Assembly (NCBI RefSeq): GCF_932526225.1
Contig: NC_064034.1
Span: forward strand, 14,210,887-14,274,886
DNA: 64,000 nt
Origin: Nematostella vectensis
Lineage: Eukaryota > Cnidaria > Anthozoa > Actiniaria > Edwardsiidae
Direction of reading: 5' to 3'
Within the stretch, counting starts at the first letter, position 1. Each line of letters begins with the position of its first letter. Below the pieces are notes generated by a model, which was not told where the DNA came from, ran no database searches, and saw nothing but the letters and a program-made list of their open reading frames with translations. Shown one piece after another: positions 24,111 to 35,199 of the stretch. Position numbers and translations under genes: made by a program.

Positions 24111-24329
24111 AGAACAGAACGTAAGAGAGCACTGCCGTGGAGGACCTTTGCGAGAAAGTTTCAGTTACTGATCCACTGGTTTATCAAATAGCAAACGTTG
24201 CAATAAAGCACATCAATGCATTGTTGGAGTTTAACGCCGATTTTAAAAGACTGTGTCATTAACTGCAATTGAAAAAGATATAGAATGGCCAACAAGAGCT
24301 ACCGAAACAAGAATTTCAGCTTTTTGCAG

Positions 24330-24600
24330 ATACGCTCATGAATGATAAATATGATGAAATATGTGGGGTGAAAAACGACGACAAAGCCGTGAATACGCTG
24401 GCTAAGAATACTGTGTTCTTGAAAGCCAACGCTATTGTAGAAGATGGCACAATAGCACAGGTGACAACAATGCTCACTGGGATTGTCAAGGCAGAGCAGC
24501 CTGAGGCCAGGCGCAAAATGGCGAATGCCAAGCCCGTGGATTAATGGCGGTTTTCCTTCAAGGATTACAAAAACACGGTTACGCTACGTTATACACTGAA
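24330..24600 (+). pseudogene. Unrecognised gene fragment, copy B
   Basis: An open frame at 24338-24541 begins MNDKYDEICGVKNDD and continues with TVFLKANAIVEDGTIAQVT, closely matching copy A at 23700-23873. A stop replaces the Glu/Cys position after KPVD, but the homologous FKDYK motif can still be read past it. The intervening 24111-24330 holds a stretch reading VADPLVYQIANVAIKHINA in one frame, which may be another exon. Function unknown. Confidence 0.4.
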
Positions 24601-24735
24601 GACTCTCAAGGTCTGTGGACGTTTAATTATTGACTAAAAGGGTTTGAAAATCCTCCCACCGATCATTGCGGGAGGTATTTCTAGAACGAAGGAGACAGGC
24701 ACAAACAGAATTCTGCGTTGGCAACGAGCGGTACC

Positions 24736-24881
24736 TGTTACAATATCTGGGTTCCCTGTGTTAAGAACAATAAAGTCCCGGCTGCAGCCCTCCATCTTGG
24801 CTACAGATCTAAACACTCGTATTGTTGTCTTTCTCTGATCTTCTCGTGAGATTATCTACTGTTAGCTCACATCTTGAAACA
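24736..24881 (+). repeat. gypsy-2 putative 5' LTR
   Basis: It starts TGTTACAATATC, ends TTGAAACA and contains AATAAA; 146 bp. It is directly followed by a primer-binding-site-like TGGTGGCAGCGTGG at 24882. No second LTR exists in the window, so the boundaries rest on the TG/CA ends and the adjacent primer site. Confidence 0.5.
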
Positions 24882-24899
24882 TGGTGGCAGCGTGGTTAG
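24882..24899 (+). promoter_or_regulatory. gypsy-2 primer-binding site
   Basis: TGGTGGCAGCGTGG directly follows the LTR. The TGG start matches the CCA tail of a tRNA primer. Which tRNA is not determined. Confidence 0.5.
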
Positions 24900-25041
24900 C
24901 TAATTTATCTTGATCTCAACTGGAACCTTTAAGTTGTGGGCTGTGTTTTGACGAATTTCCTTGCTAAATTCGCGTTCAAAACTCGCTCGACTCTCGACCT
25001 CAGACCACGTGGATTGAATCTACACTGCTCTGTACTGTGCC

Positions 25042-25731
25042 ATGCCTGCTACTGGCGAATCTGAAGAGACTCCTCCAGCTCCTCCACCTACAGCATCATC
25101 TTTTCAGCCGGGTTATGGCTTCAAACCGCCTGAGCCCGTGAAATTGGCAAAGAATGGAGTTGAAAGTTGGAAGATAGGGAAACAGCTGTGGCAGCATTAT
25201 TGTATCGTCTCTAACGCCGATTCACACTCGCTTCAATTCAAGAAATCTCTCTTGATCTCTACCATGGGAATAGAAGCTTTACAAATCTACAATGCCTGTG
25301 ACCCTGCAGAAACTGACACTGCTAAAGATATCCTAACCAAACTTGATGCTCACATACTTGGAGAAACCAACGAGACCTTCGAGAGGTACAAGTTCAACAC
25401 TCAAGTCCAGAAACCTGATGAGAGTATTGACAGCTATGTTGCAAGCCTGAAGACATTGGCCGAGACTTGTAATTTCTGTGAGTGCTTGAAAACTTCCTTA
25501 CTGAGGGATAGAGTGGTACTTGGTGTGAAAGATGATCATACCAGAAAGCGTCTGCTGCAAGAAGGAAAACTCACTCTACAAAAAGCACTTGACATTGGTC
25601 ACAGTTATGAGAAAACGTCTGATCAACTGAAGATTATTTCTGGAAAGGAAGAGGAGGTACACCGATTGAATATAAACAAGCAAAAAAACAAAAGGAGTTT
25701 CACATGGTCAAAGGAACAAGCCAGTCGGTAA
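25042..25731 (+). pseudogene. gag: gypsy-2 gag
   Basis: The 229-codon frame starts with a Pro-rich leader (ETPPAPPPTASSFQPG), followed by a capsid-like helical region that includes FNTQVQKPDESIDSYVASL, the conserved gag stretch of gypsy elements. It stops at 25731 in a Lys-rich segment. The knuckle region follows in another frame (25771 on), so at least one frameshift separates capsid from nucleocapsid. Confidence 0.75.
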
Positions 25732-25770
25732 TGGTAAACCTGGAGGCACGAATCCTCGTCAAGCTGCTAA

Positions 25771-28352
25771 ATGCAAATTTTTTGCTATTCTCACACTCTA
25801 AAGAAGGAATTCTGCAAAGCTTGGGGGAAGAGATGCAATAATTGCAAGGCTCCCAGCCGTTTCTCGAGTTGCTGTCTAAGTTTGGGTGGCAAGAAACAAG
25901 TCCATACTGTTGGTGACGGATCTGACTCCGATTCCTCTGCTGAAATGGTATGCCTAGTCATATCTGAATCAATTAACTCTGTCTCTAGTGGTCCCTTATA
26001 TGCTGAGATGTGTCTAAAAGATGGACGGAGAGTCAAATTCCAGGTTGATTGCGGTGCCACAGTCAATGTTATAAATCACAAATATGTGCCGCAAAACACT
26101 CAACTCCAAGAATCGGAAAATACACTGAACATGTACAACAAAACTACTCTTAAACCAGTGGGAAAGTGTTGGATTATCACTATAAATCTGATTACGAAGA
26201 AGAAGTATAATGTCATGTTTGAAGTTGTGAAAGAGGATTTAACACCCTTGCTTAGCAGAAAAGCAGCGGAACAGATGAAGCTCATCACGGTCAACTATGA
26301 TAACTTCAAGAAGGTCCATGTAGTCGCTGATGGATTCACAGAATTAGTGACTGAATACAAAGCTGTATTTGATGACACTGCTGTAGGATGTTTCTTAGGA
26401 AAAGTAAATCTCAAGGTTGATGGCAATGCCGTGCCTACTCAAAGTCCACCACAATGAGTACCTATCAGTGTTAAACCTGCACTTGAGAAAGAGTTAGACA
26501 ACCTTGTCAAGCTTGGAGTCCTGAAGCCTGTAACTGAGCCAACTCAATGGTGCTCACAGATCTCTATACATAAGAAGAAGAATGACCAGCTCAGGACCTG
26601 TCTTGCCCAAGAGTCTTGAATGAAGCTCTTCAGAGGTAAATATACCTTCTCCCGACAATTGATGATATCCTGCCTGAGCTCGCCAATACTAAGCTGTTCA
26701 GTAAGTTTGATCTTGCTCATGGTTACTGGCACTGTGAACTTGATGAAGAGAGTAGTTACATGACCACATTAATCACTGTGAATGGCAGATTTCGTTGGTG
26801 TCGTCTCCCATTTGGTCTCAAAGTCAGTTCTGAGATATTCCAGCGTAAGCTCATTGAGAGTCTATCAGGTCTTCGTGGAGTGGTCTGTGTGGTTGATGAC
26901 ATTCTAGTTTATGGACATTCTGAGAGTGATCATGATGAGAAATTGAGAAATCTACTTGATGTTTGTGCTAGAAATAACATTAAGCTGAATCACCAGAAGA
27001 GTGTGTTCAAGACCACTGAAGTTGAGTTCCTTGGTCACGTCGTGACAAATGAGGGTCTAAAACCTGATATGAAGAAAGTCGAAGCCATTCTTAAAATGGA
27101 AAACCTCACTGATGTTGAGGGAGCTCGACGTGTTCAGGGAATGGTAACTTATCTCGCAAAGTTCCTTCCACAACTCTCCACGGTAATGGATCCTATTCGT
27201 CGAATCACTAGACAAGATGTGGAATGGGAATGGAGTGAGGAACAGGATCATGCAATGGAAGAAATAAAGAGACTAGTGACTACAGCTCCTGTACTTGCTT
27301 ATTGTGATCCTGACAAAGAACTTGTGATTCATTGTGATGCCTCGAGCACTGGTTTAGGCACTGTTTTACTACAAGAAGGAAAGCCGCTATGTTATGCCAG
27401 TCGTGCCCTTACAACTACGGAATGCGGGTACGCGCAAATTGAGAAAGAGTGCCTGGCAATTGTGTTCTCACTGGAACGTTTCCACCAATATACGTTTGGA
27501 CGGAAAACCATTGTGCATAGTGATCATAAACCACTGGAAATGATTGTACGCAAGCCACTGCACAAGTACCCAAAGCGTCTTTAAGGTATGATGCTTATAC
27601 TTATACAGTATGACATTGAAGTTGTATATAAGAAGGGCAAGGGCATGTACATAGCTGATACTTTATCTCGTGCATACTTGCCAGATTATACTGAACACAA
27701 GGATAGTTTTGCTAAGATTCATGCTGTTGGTCACCTAAGAATTAGAGAAGAAAGGATTAGACAGCTAAAGAAAGCCACTGAAATGAATGATACTCTGCAA
27801 ACTCTGAAATCAGTCATTCTTAAAGGATGGCCAGACTCGAGACAGGAACTGCCTACTCAGGTTACACCATACTTTTCATATAGAGATGAACTGACCTTAC
27901 ATGATGGATTGATCTTTAAGGGAGAACGAGTCATCGTTCCTGAGAGCATGCGTAAGGAGATCAAAGACCATCTTCACATATCACATCTTGGAGGTGAGAG
28001 TATGTTAAGACGTGCACGTGAATGCATATTTTGGTCTGGTATGTCTGCAGAAATCAAACAGCTAGCAAGTGTTTGTGATGCCTGTCAAACATTTGCTAAA
28101 GCTCAACAGAAAGAAACACTCATAACTATAGAAGCTAAAGCACCATGGGGAATTGTTGGTGTTGATTTATTCTCATGGAACAACAAAGACTACCTACTGG
28201 CAGTTGATTATTTTAGTGGATACTGGGAAGTTGACCTTCTTAAGAAATCTAACTCCCCTGCAGTGATTAGGAAACTGAAACAACACATCTCAAGATTTGG
28301 TGTTCCTGTACAACTAGTCAGTGATGGAGGGCCTCAGTTTGATGCCAAATAG
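25771..28352 (+). pseudogene. pol: gypsy-2 pol (protease to integrase), broken
   Basis: A degenerate zinc knuckle (CNNCKAPSRFSSCC, His lost) precedes protease, whose active site reads QVDCGATVN: Thr of the DTG triad is Cys. A TGA at 26455-26457 and a frameshift near 26610 interrupt the start of reverse transcriptase. The main frame (26760-27581) contains RLPFGLKVSSEIF, the catalytic box VVDDILVYG and RNase H HCDASSTGLG and SDHKPLEM. A stop at 27582 breaks RNase H. The last frame (27588-28349) has the HHCC finger (HISHLG ... CDACQT), the first Asp in VGVDLFSWN and the second in VSDGGPQF, then stops. The catalytic Glu is missing. Confidence 0.85.
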
Positions 28353-28484
28353 CTTGCGCTATTATCTAAGCCTTTTCAAAACCTACAAAAAGAACACTAA
28401 ATTTCTGTACATAATTCAATCACAATATGCAGACTAAGGCTTAGTTGATTTTTTTTTTAACCATAGAGAATAAAAATCCTCTGA

Positions 28485-28785
28485 ATAACACGATTGTTTT
28501 TTTTTAATTTGGTGATCATTGGTCACGGTTTGGCGAGTTGAGGAAAACCTTACAAGGGAAACTCTAAGAAAGACTACCTCTCACATGTCAGTCACATTCT
28601 CAAAATGGTTCCCGGAAAAATTCCAAGAAATGTATAAGAATTTTGCGCAGAATTCGCACGTTTTAAACTTTCCGTTTGATATTTATGCTTCACTGCAACA
28701 TTTATTATCGTATCCGTTGTTGCCAAAAGATATAGTCACGGCCCAGAGTCTATTTATACTCATTGACCCAGTCAGTAATAAATAA
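28485..28785 (+). pseudogene. Unrecognised gene fragment, copy C
   Basis: The frame 28519-28782 reads SVTFSKWFPEKFQEMYKNF, then FPFDIYASLQHLLSYPLL and SLFILIDPV, matching the second piece of copy A (23936-24110) with the frame better preserved. The shared motifs suggest a once-coding exon. I cannot name the family. AT/poly-T sequence (28440-28510) separates it from gypsy-2. Confidence 0.4.
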
Positions 28786-28839
28786 ATGAAAAATGTGCAT
28801 CTTTCTTTTGCTAAAACTGGATTGTATCTTTTTACACAG

Positions 28840-29090
28840 GATTCATAGATACAAGAAAAAGCCCCTTCCCCATAGCCCCTGTAGTAGAAGATGGAGAAGA
28901 GGCTGTGACCTACAAACCAAGGAACAACCTGAGTCTTTTACTTGCTGCGGAAGACCTCCAGAGATGCGCTACTGCTACGTGCTCCGCTCTAAAAGTGCCA
29001 CTACAAACACAAGCATTCTCATCGAACTCAGCCCCCTCCTGTAGTTCTACTAGTCACGTCTCAAGGCAGCACCTTTCCTGTGATCTCGTT
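28840..29090 (+). other. Possible exon of unrecognised gene
   Basis: An acceptor-like TTTTTACACAG ends at 28839. The following frame stays open to 29174 and reads FIDTRKSPFPIAPVVEDG, then TYKPRNNLSLLLAAEDLQRC and a Ser-rich tail. From about 29095 the sequence belongs to the LINE on the other strand, so only the first ~250 nt can be host sequence. There is no recognisable domain. Confidence 0.3.
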
Positions 29091-30038
29091 TCTCCCAAGC
29101 AAGATAAAAGCGTTTATAAGAATCTCGCAGTGATTAAAGAAAACAAACTTTCTAATTTTCGCAATATTTCGTAGATGGAAAAAGGAGGATTGGCATATTG
29201 AAGTTACTTGTTTGTCCATGGTCAAAATGTTATCGAACCATACACCTATGTACACAGAACAGTTCTGTTTTGTCACTATTTAGCTGCAGCGTATTAGTCG
29301 TGATCTAGCTACGAAGGCAAGATTCTATACAGCACTTTGCTTGCTTCAGTTCACTATCGTATTTTGGGTCGAATGATAAGTATAATTGCGTATCGACAGC
29401 ATAAAAATGGAAGTTTACACTGTGTTGTTTGATAACGTTAGCAAGCGGTGCAGTATATAGCGAATATAATATAGGACCTAGCACCGACCATTAAGGAACG
29501 CCACAAAGCATCTTCTGACTTAAAGAAAATCCGTCACCTATTTTTACAAATTGGGAGCGGTTTGTCAAATAACAATTGAAACATGCCAGAGCTTTACTTG
29601 TTATACCATATCGATGTTCCAGTCGTTTGAGGAGGATTTCATGATCTACCGTATCAAATGCGGCAGAGAGGTCTAATAGAACTAGTATGAATCATTTACC
29701 GCTGTCTATTTAACAAAGGATGTCATGACGTATGCGCGTAAGTGCCGTTTCTGTGCTGTGGCCCTCTCGGTATGCTGACTGAAAACGTTCAAGGAGATTA
29801 TCTTTATCACAGTGCTCGCGCAAGCAAACTGCTGCAACTTTTTCCAGTGCCTTAGAGATACATCCCAAATTAGGGACAGGTCTATAATGTTTATGAACCT
29901 CATTACCGAGTGAGTCTTTTCTAAGTGCGGGATTTAACACAGTTTTTTTGTGACTGTCAGGGATAATACCTGTTTCAAAAGACAAGTTAACACATTTTGT
30001 CAGTATCGGAATTACTGTTTCATGGCAATCTTTCATTA

Positions 30039-30721
30039 GAACGATTTCACATAACCGCTTTTAACATGCTAATGAGAAAACTAACATGTTAATGGAGCAC
30101 ACGCGCGGTAGGTTCACCCTTGGGAGAGTATTGACAAAAAAAACAAATATTTCATTTGTTCTCTTTTATTCCCAAACATTTCACAACCCGGTGAAAATGT
30201 TGAAGTAGTGATACATCAAATTGGATCAACCGTAAAAAAGTGGCTGTAGTCCATTCTAGGCAATTATATTTTCTTGTCCATAGAAATTTACGCAAATAAA
30301 ACAATTGAGAGAGTCAGAGTTCCTAACTTGTGTGAACTACTTGTCCAACTGCTTGATCGTTCACTAGAGTTTCCATGGCCTTTGAACACATAGCTGTGTG
30401 AGCTTCTTGTGCTTCCCTTGCCCGTCTTTTTTTTCTTGGATTTTGGTTCCGATTCATTTTCGCTCTCAGAGGAGAATCCTGCGAATGCGGTCGTTAATTC
30501 GTACTCGACTTTTCTTTGTGCAGGCGTCTGCTTGTTCGCATAACGCATTTGTTGCCTCACTATCCCCGACTGTGCGCCGACATAAATGGGCTTTGAGGTA
30601 GATGTTGATGGCTGTGGAGCTGCCAATGCTTGTTTTAAGATGTTTCGCGTGCCGCGAGTGTGCCTCATTAACATGTTAGTTTACTCATTAGCATGTAAAA
30701 AGGGGTTACGTGAAATCGTTC
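30039..30721. mobile_element. 683-bp TA-flanked TIR element inside the LINE
   Basis: The ends are inverted: GAACGATTTCAC at the left and GTGAAATCGTTC at the right, with TA duplicated at 30037-30038 and 30722-30723. The inverted similarity continues ~60 bp inward (ACATGCTAATGAG, ACTAACATGTTAATG). The interior holds a 128-codon minus-strand frame. The size and TA site fit a non-autonomous element of the Tc1/mariner type. It is the youngest layer of the nest here. Confidence 0.75.
30288..30674 (-). CDS. Unrecognised 128-residue frame inside the TIR element
   Basis: The frame starts in the right inverted repeat (MLMRHTRGTRN). It has a Ser/Thr/Pro stretch, a middle part with KQTPAQRKVEYELTTAFAGF, then an acidic run (SSESENESEP) followed by a basic run (KSKKKKTGKG) and a Ser-rich end. 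The acidic/basic composition suggests a nuclear or DNA-binding protein fragment. No transposase motif is visible, so it may be the remains of a captured or element gene, or chance. Confidence 0.3.
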   Translation of the reverse strand: MLMRHTRGTRNILKQALAAPQPSTSTSKPIYVGAQSGIVRQQMRYANKQTPAQRKVEYELTTAFAGFSSESENESEPKSKKKKTGKGSTRSSHSYVFKGHGNSSERSSSWTSSSHKLGTLTLSIVLFA

Positions 30722-31262
30722 TATTAAATTCCTGGAACTGGATCCACCACAAATGATTTCTTTCACATGGGCTTGAGAAGAGAGCTAAGTTCTTTATTTG
30801 ATGTAAGAGAGAGATTATCAAACCGATTAGAGAAGCATTAATCTTCTGGAAACAGATCTGTTCGTGTTGAAGGGAAAGTGTTACAAATAGTTCCAACTTT
30901 CTTTGTAAAAAAGTAAACAACTTTCCGCGAGATCTATAGGACAGTCATGAGACGGTCTTTGTTTTTACTAGATTTAGAATTTAACATCTTAGATATAGAA
31001 GTGAACAAAACACGCTGATCTTTGGCATTTTCTTTTATAGTTCCAGCATAAAAGTTCATTTTGGAATCATAAATACCCTTGTTTACTCGAACACATTGTT
31101 CAACAACATACATCTCACGATGGACAGTGATTTGAGTTTTTCGCCATAGTCGCTCTAGTTTTCTCCGCTGTTTCTTTGCTTCCTTAATCTTATCAGAATA
31201 CCAGGGAGCAGCAGGTCTTACAGTTACAGTACTTGTAACTAGCGGAGCATGATTATTAGGGC

Positions 31263-32067
31263 TGAAGGTGCGCTTTGTCACTGCGGATGCGGCCACTCAA
31301 AATATGAAGTTGTTCAAGCTGCATAGGGCTCCTAATCTTCCAGATGGCGAGGTTGTTTTCAAGCTACCAAACATACATTCCGAGAAGCCACGTGACCTTT
31401 ACTTTATCTGTGACCATCCACATTTGATGAAGACAACGCGGAATTGCTGGGAGAAGTCACATAATGGACAGAGCAAGAGAAAAATGGTAAATGGTAAAAA
31501 AGTTAAATTTTAATTTAACATAATTTAACGTAATTTTGTTTTGCTTTACTGACATGTTTTTTTTTTTTTTAATTGTTCACCTGTCTAGAACGATGGGATG
31601 GATATCAGCTGGCAGCATCTAGTAACACTCTACGAACGGGATGTTTGCATCGACTGTAATGCCCCACGACTTAGGCTGATTCCTATGTTGACGCATGAGC
31701 ATGTGTATCTCAACAGCTTATACGTATGAGGGTCAACCTAGCTGCTCAGGTAACTTTTCAGGTAATTTTTTTTTCTAAGCTCTTTCTCCTCTCTGGCTCC
31801 CTGTATCAAAGGAGGGGTAAGTTCATCCAGGTTAGCAATATATCAAATTTTACCAATATAGTGGCAGAGGTTAGGACTATGAGGGGGAATCTTGATAAAA
31901 TGTAAGATGCACAAAATTAAATTCAGAAAATGTGTTTGTTTTTAGGTTTTGTCATCTTTTCTCGTCAATGCCTTTAAGTTCATTGGGAGGGAGAACACCA
32001 AAGCTACTGAGAAATTTGTCTCAATGATGGACACCTTCTTCGACTGTTTAAGTGCACCAGTCCCTTA
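31263..32067 (+). pseudogene. P-element-type transposase, three exon-like blocks
   Basis: Block 1 (31268-31500) reads RFVTADAATQNMKLFKLH, FKLPNIHSEKPRDLYF and ICDHPHLMKTTRNCW, the DxPHLxKTxRN signature of P-element/THAP9 transposases. After an intron ending in CTGTCTAG (31589), block 2 reads MDISWQHLVTLYERDV and PMLTHEHVYLN, then shifts by one base into MRVNLAAQ (31726-31749). After a second intron ending near 31946, block 3 reads VLSSFLVNAFKFIG and FVSMMDTFFDCL, then a stop. The THAP domain and most of the RNase H-like core are absent. The left edge meets the LINE, so the LINE may have cut the gene. Confidence 0.75.
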
Positions 32068-33225
32068 GATTCAACTGAGGAGTTCCAAATAAGTAATTTC
32101 AAAATCGCTCAAAATTGGTTTTAAGTAAGCCCCTGGTTCTCTTATCATGGTTAATAAGTTGAGTTACATACAATAAATATTTTTCGAGAAATTCCGAATT
32201 TACGATTTTGCTTATAAAATCGCCGATTTGGGGGCATTTCTCACCTTGCGTAAAAAATCGCAAAATATTCTTTAAATATACGCGGAATTAAAAATAGCGA
32301 TGCAGATCCTAAGAATAGAGTTGATAAGGTATAAATCGAGTGGTTTCTTTACTTTTTTCGGCAAAAAAGTATATTTTATTGCTGTGTCTAAACATGTCAA
32401 TAAAAAAATGTCGACTTGAATAATAGTCTAAATTAGGGGATTATAAAACCGATGGTACATGGATTTTCGCAGAAATTTTGCACTTTGAGCAAAGATTGGT
32501 GTTATATCTTTCGATTCAGCAAATAAAAAATTGGGGGAATCAAATTCCCGAATTATAATGAAGCCGAACGCGACCCCATGTCGAGCTCAAATAACGCGAT
32601 TTTCTTGACAGCCGTCTTTATTAGATACATATACCTGTTTGAACAGGAGACAAATCACAGAAAATAAATTCTACTCTTGCTGTATACTAATCTCAGATGC
32701 TGTATAATTGTCTTGGTTCATCCGTGGAACTGGAATTCAATAAAGACATTACAATAAAAAATATTTGCTATTTTGTACAGATTTCAGTTAAGAACGCCTG
32801 ACGGAATGGCAAACTTTAAAGGATTTGTTTGGGTTTTAAAGTTTCTTTACGCTCCATTGAAGTAAAAGATATTCAAGCACGTTAGTTCTTACCTTCTGCC
32901 AAGATGTTTCTGGAAAAAAGGCCGATTTTAAAGGCCGAGATTAATTTCAATGCAAAGGTCAAGTACCTGAACACGAGTCTGGTTTCAGATGACAACAACT
33001 GATCAGCGGTCTACCAGATAAGAATGCGTGAATTTCCAAAGGAAACCCGATATAAAGAATAGTTCAACTAGTCGGCTTGCAGTTTTTATTTTAGATTGTT
33101 TCTTATTTTATGTTCTTCATTTTAAAAAAACATATTAATGATCCCAAAATTATTTTAAAAATTAATATGGGATATGTATATGCGTATGAGGCATATACTT
33201 GACATTATCATGTCACTCACAGCAG
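32068..33225. other. AT-rich, no gene seen
   Basis: There are short frames only, no family motif and no obvious tandem repeat. It may contain 3' sequence of the P-type element, but I cannot mark an inverted repeat end. Confidence 0.4.
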
Positions 33226-33257
33226 GCAAGAGACCATGATGTATCATGGTCTCTTGC
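33226..33257. repeat. Perfect 15-bp palindrome
   Basis: GCAAGAGACCATGAT and its exact reverse complement are separated by GT only. It stands alone in AT-rich sequence and could be the centre of a foldback element. Confidence 0.9.
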
Positions 33258-33552
33258 AGCAGGACATCACCCGAAAGTATGAGATATCTCTTCTCAGCTG
33301 GCTCGCCTATGTTGTGAAAGCGTAATTCTAGATAGGAAACACCAATCAAAGAATAAAACACGAATACCACAAGCAAACATGCTTCCTTGACATAAGGGCA
33401 TAAGCTGGAAGAATTGTCACACTCCCTCAAAGCGGCATCCTGTTACAGTAACACCTCCGTTAGCCACAAAAGGCTTTAGGGCAACACAAAGAGATCACAT
33501 TAATCTGCTTCTTATAAAATCAGGCAAGCTAGAATTGTAAGTCAGATGATGC

Positions 33553-33755
33553 TTGATATTTTTCTTGATCATGAATACCTGTGATTACGCTGTTTGGGTG
33601 GGTGGTCCTTGTGGCCCTAGTGTCGATTGCTCGAGCAATTCAAAGTGCGTTCTTCTGAAAGATTGTAACAAGGATATTCATGGACACAAGAAGCTGCTTA
33701 ACATATCAGACAAGTCTCTTCAAACTGAGTTTGAACTTCTTCTTGCTAGGGCTGG
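33553..33755 (+). other. Possible exon of unrecognised gene
   Basis: A frame including VGGPCGPSVDCSSNSKC and then KKLLNISDKSLQTEFELLL runs into GTAAGTGA at 33755, a good donor site. Four Cys codons lie close together. No family can be named and no partner exon was found. It is weak evidence. The rest of 33258-34273 shows no gene. Confidence 0.25.
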
Positions 33756-34272
33756 TAAGTGAATCATGATTTAAAGACCGGAGTATTTGTTAAGCGCGCG
33801 CGTAGGTGACAAATGTAATCACAGGTAGCCCAGGCAATGGTTGCTTGTTCGTAGCTCGGAATTCGGCTGTTCTGAGAGGGGACGAGTAAAGCGACGACGA
33901 GTAAAATGAGTTCTTTAATAATAATCTGACTACCCCCGAAAGAACAAAGAGGGATTTTTTATGCCTTTGCAGTATCTTCACGGGACTTTTATCGTCGGAT
34001 TTGGCTACGTACCAGGGTTATCTAGCTTATGCTTTATAGTTTTGTCAACAAATAGCACTTCCATTGGGAACCGAAAGACCTTCGGCCGTTGTGGGGGGAT
34101 GCGTTCGCACCCCCAGCATCCCCCCTCCTTCCCTGGGTACGGGACTGCATTTTGCTTGTTCTTTGAACATATTTTGAAGAGTCCCTATTTCAACTCAACT
34201 CCCGTTCGGTAGACTCGACTTCTTTATCACGCACCTCTGCTTTCCTTATTTTAGTTTATGTGTGTGCCGATG

Positions 34273-34273
<1 letters not shown>

Positions 34274-34307
<34 letters not shown>
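34274..34307. repeat. (GT)n microsatellite
   Basis: About 17 uninterrupted GT repeats. Confidence 0.95.
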
Positions 34308-34311
<4 letters not shown>

Positions 34312-34375
34312 CGCCGAACCGTGTTTAGGAGACCGGTATTTGGATAAACACCAACGTTCAGAGGACCACCGTATT

Positions 34376-34402
34376 TACGAGGACCGACCTCCGGTCCTCG
34401 TA
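34376..34402. other. 11-bp perfect hairpin
   Basis: TACGAGGACCG pairs with CGGTCCTCGTA across a 5-nt loop. Nearby copies of GAGGACCACC and TCCTCGTAA suggest a decayed MITE related to those with CTCGTAAGCGACC termini. Between here and 34948 nothing else is seen. Confidence 0.6.
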
Positions 34403-34948
34403 ACGCTTTTTGTCTAGAACACCGTAAAACGTCGTGCAATGATATCCTAGAGGCTTTTTAAAGTGGTCCTCGTAAACCACCCTGGGCATGATTTGTAAGT
34501 GTGCATGATTTTGGTCCTTCTAAACCACCTTCCGTTAGCTTTTTACTTTTTATTGCTTTTTTCAGTCATACTCTAGGAATCTTAGGTTTTGAGGCTATCT
34601 CACATATTATCAAGGAATAACAATTACAAAAAAGTTGTTTCTTCTAGTTTACACTCTTCTTTTTTTTTAGCCCCACACACACTTTTTTCAGTGGTCTTCC
34701 TAATGTCGGTGAAAAAACATGTCGTAGCAACGTCGGTGAAAAAACTTGTTATATTTAAATCAAATGCAAGTAGGGATTAAATGACACTATATAGTTGTTT
34801 AGTTCGTTTATTAGAATTGCAACAAATAAATCAATTCTATCACACTTTTCTTACAGTAATCAATAGAGAGGTTTCCACAAACCCGTAAAATATACCTCAG
34901 CGTATTATCTTCTCATTTTCATCTTCTTTTGACAACGACAAGAAATTA

Positions 34949-35147
34949 CAGTAAATATTGGAAAATTCGCGGGTCTTGGGTTCCAAGGTTTAAATCCGCG
35001 ATTTAAACCTTCAGCGGGATTTTTGTAGTTATTTTGGTAAATTAGTAGTATTTGGGGGTCAAAAAAAAACCTTGGGGTCCAAGACCTCACCGCGAATTTT
35101 TTTAGTGTTCGCGAATTTTCCGGTCGCGAATTTTCCAACATTCACTG
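34949..35147. mobile_element. 199-bp TA-CAGT MITE
   Basis: TA is duplicated at 34947-34948 and 35148-35149. The ends are CAGTAAATATTGGAAAATTCGCG and its near-perfect inverse ending in ACTG. Inside, AAGGTTTAAATC and its complement (34985-35011) form a 12-bp hairpin. TA plus CAGT ends are the usual Tc1/mariner MITE form. Confidence 0.8.
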
Positions 35148-35199
35148 TATCATTTGCTTGACAGGGTTATTGTAACAATTCCAAAATCGTTATTGAATA

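Larger units (their letters stand above)
24736..28380 (+). mobile_element. gypsy-2: 3'-truncated Ty3/gypsy element
   Basis: Order is 5' LTR, primer site, gag, protease, reverse transcriptase, RNase H, integrase N-terminal half. The element ends inside integrase just after the second catalytic Asp; downstream is AT-rich unrelated sequence with no polypurine tract or 3' LTR. It lies between copies of the unrecognised gene fragments (24.3-24.6 and 28.5-28.8 kb) and may have inserted among them. Confidence 0.8.
29095..31262 (-). mobile_element. CR1/L2-like LINE fragment, interrupted
   Basis: On the minus strand, blocks in order are the endonuclease-RT linker (RPAAPWYSDKIKEAKKQ, 31296-30934), early RT (HYRPVPNLGCISKALEKV and FQSAYREGHSTETAL, 30036-29710), DLSAAFDTVDHEIL (about 29660), GVP-x-WSVLGPILYSLYTAPL with an in-frame stop (about 29500), a decayed catalytic box FYAVDTQLY (normally YADD) and GVWFDNILTMDKQVTSIC near 29220. 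A 683-bp TIR element interrupts it at 30039-30721. Both ends are cut: the endonuclease is missing and the C-terminus stops at about 29095. It is a dead copy. Confidence 0.8.
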
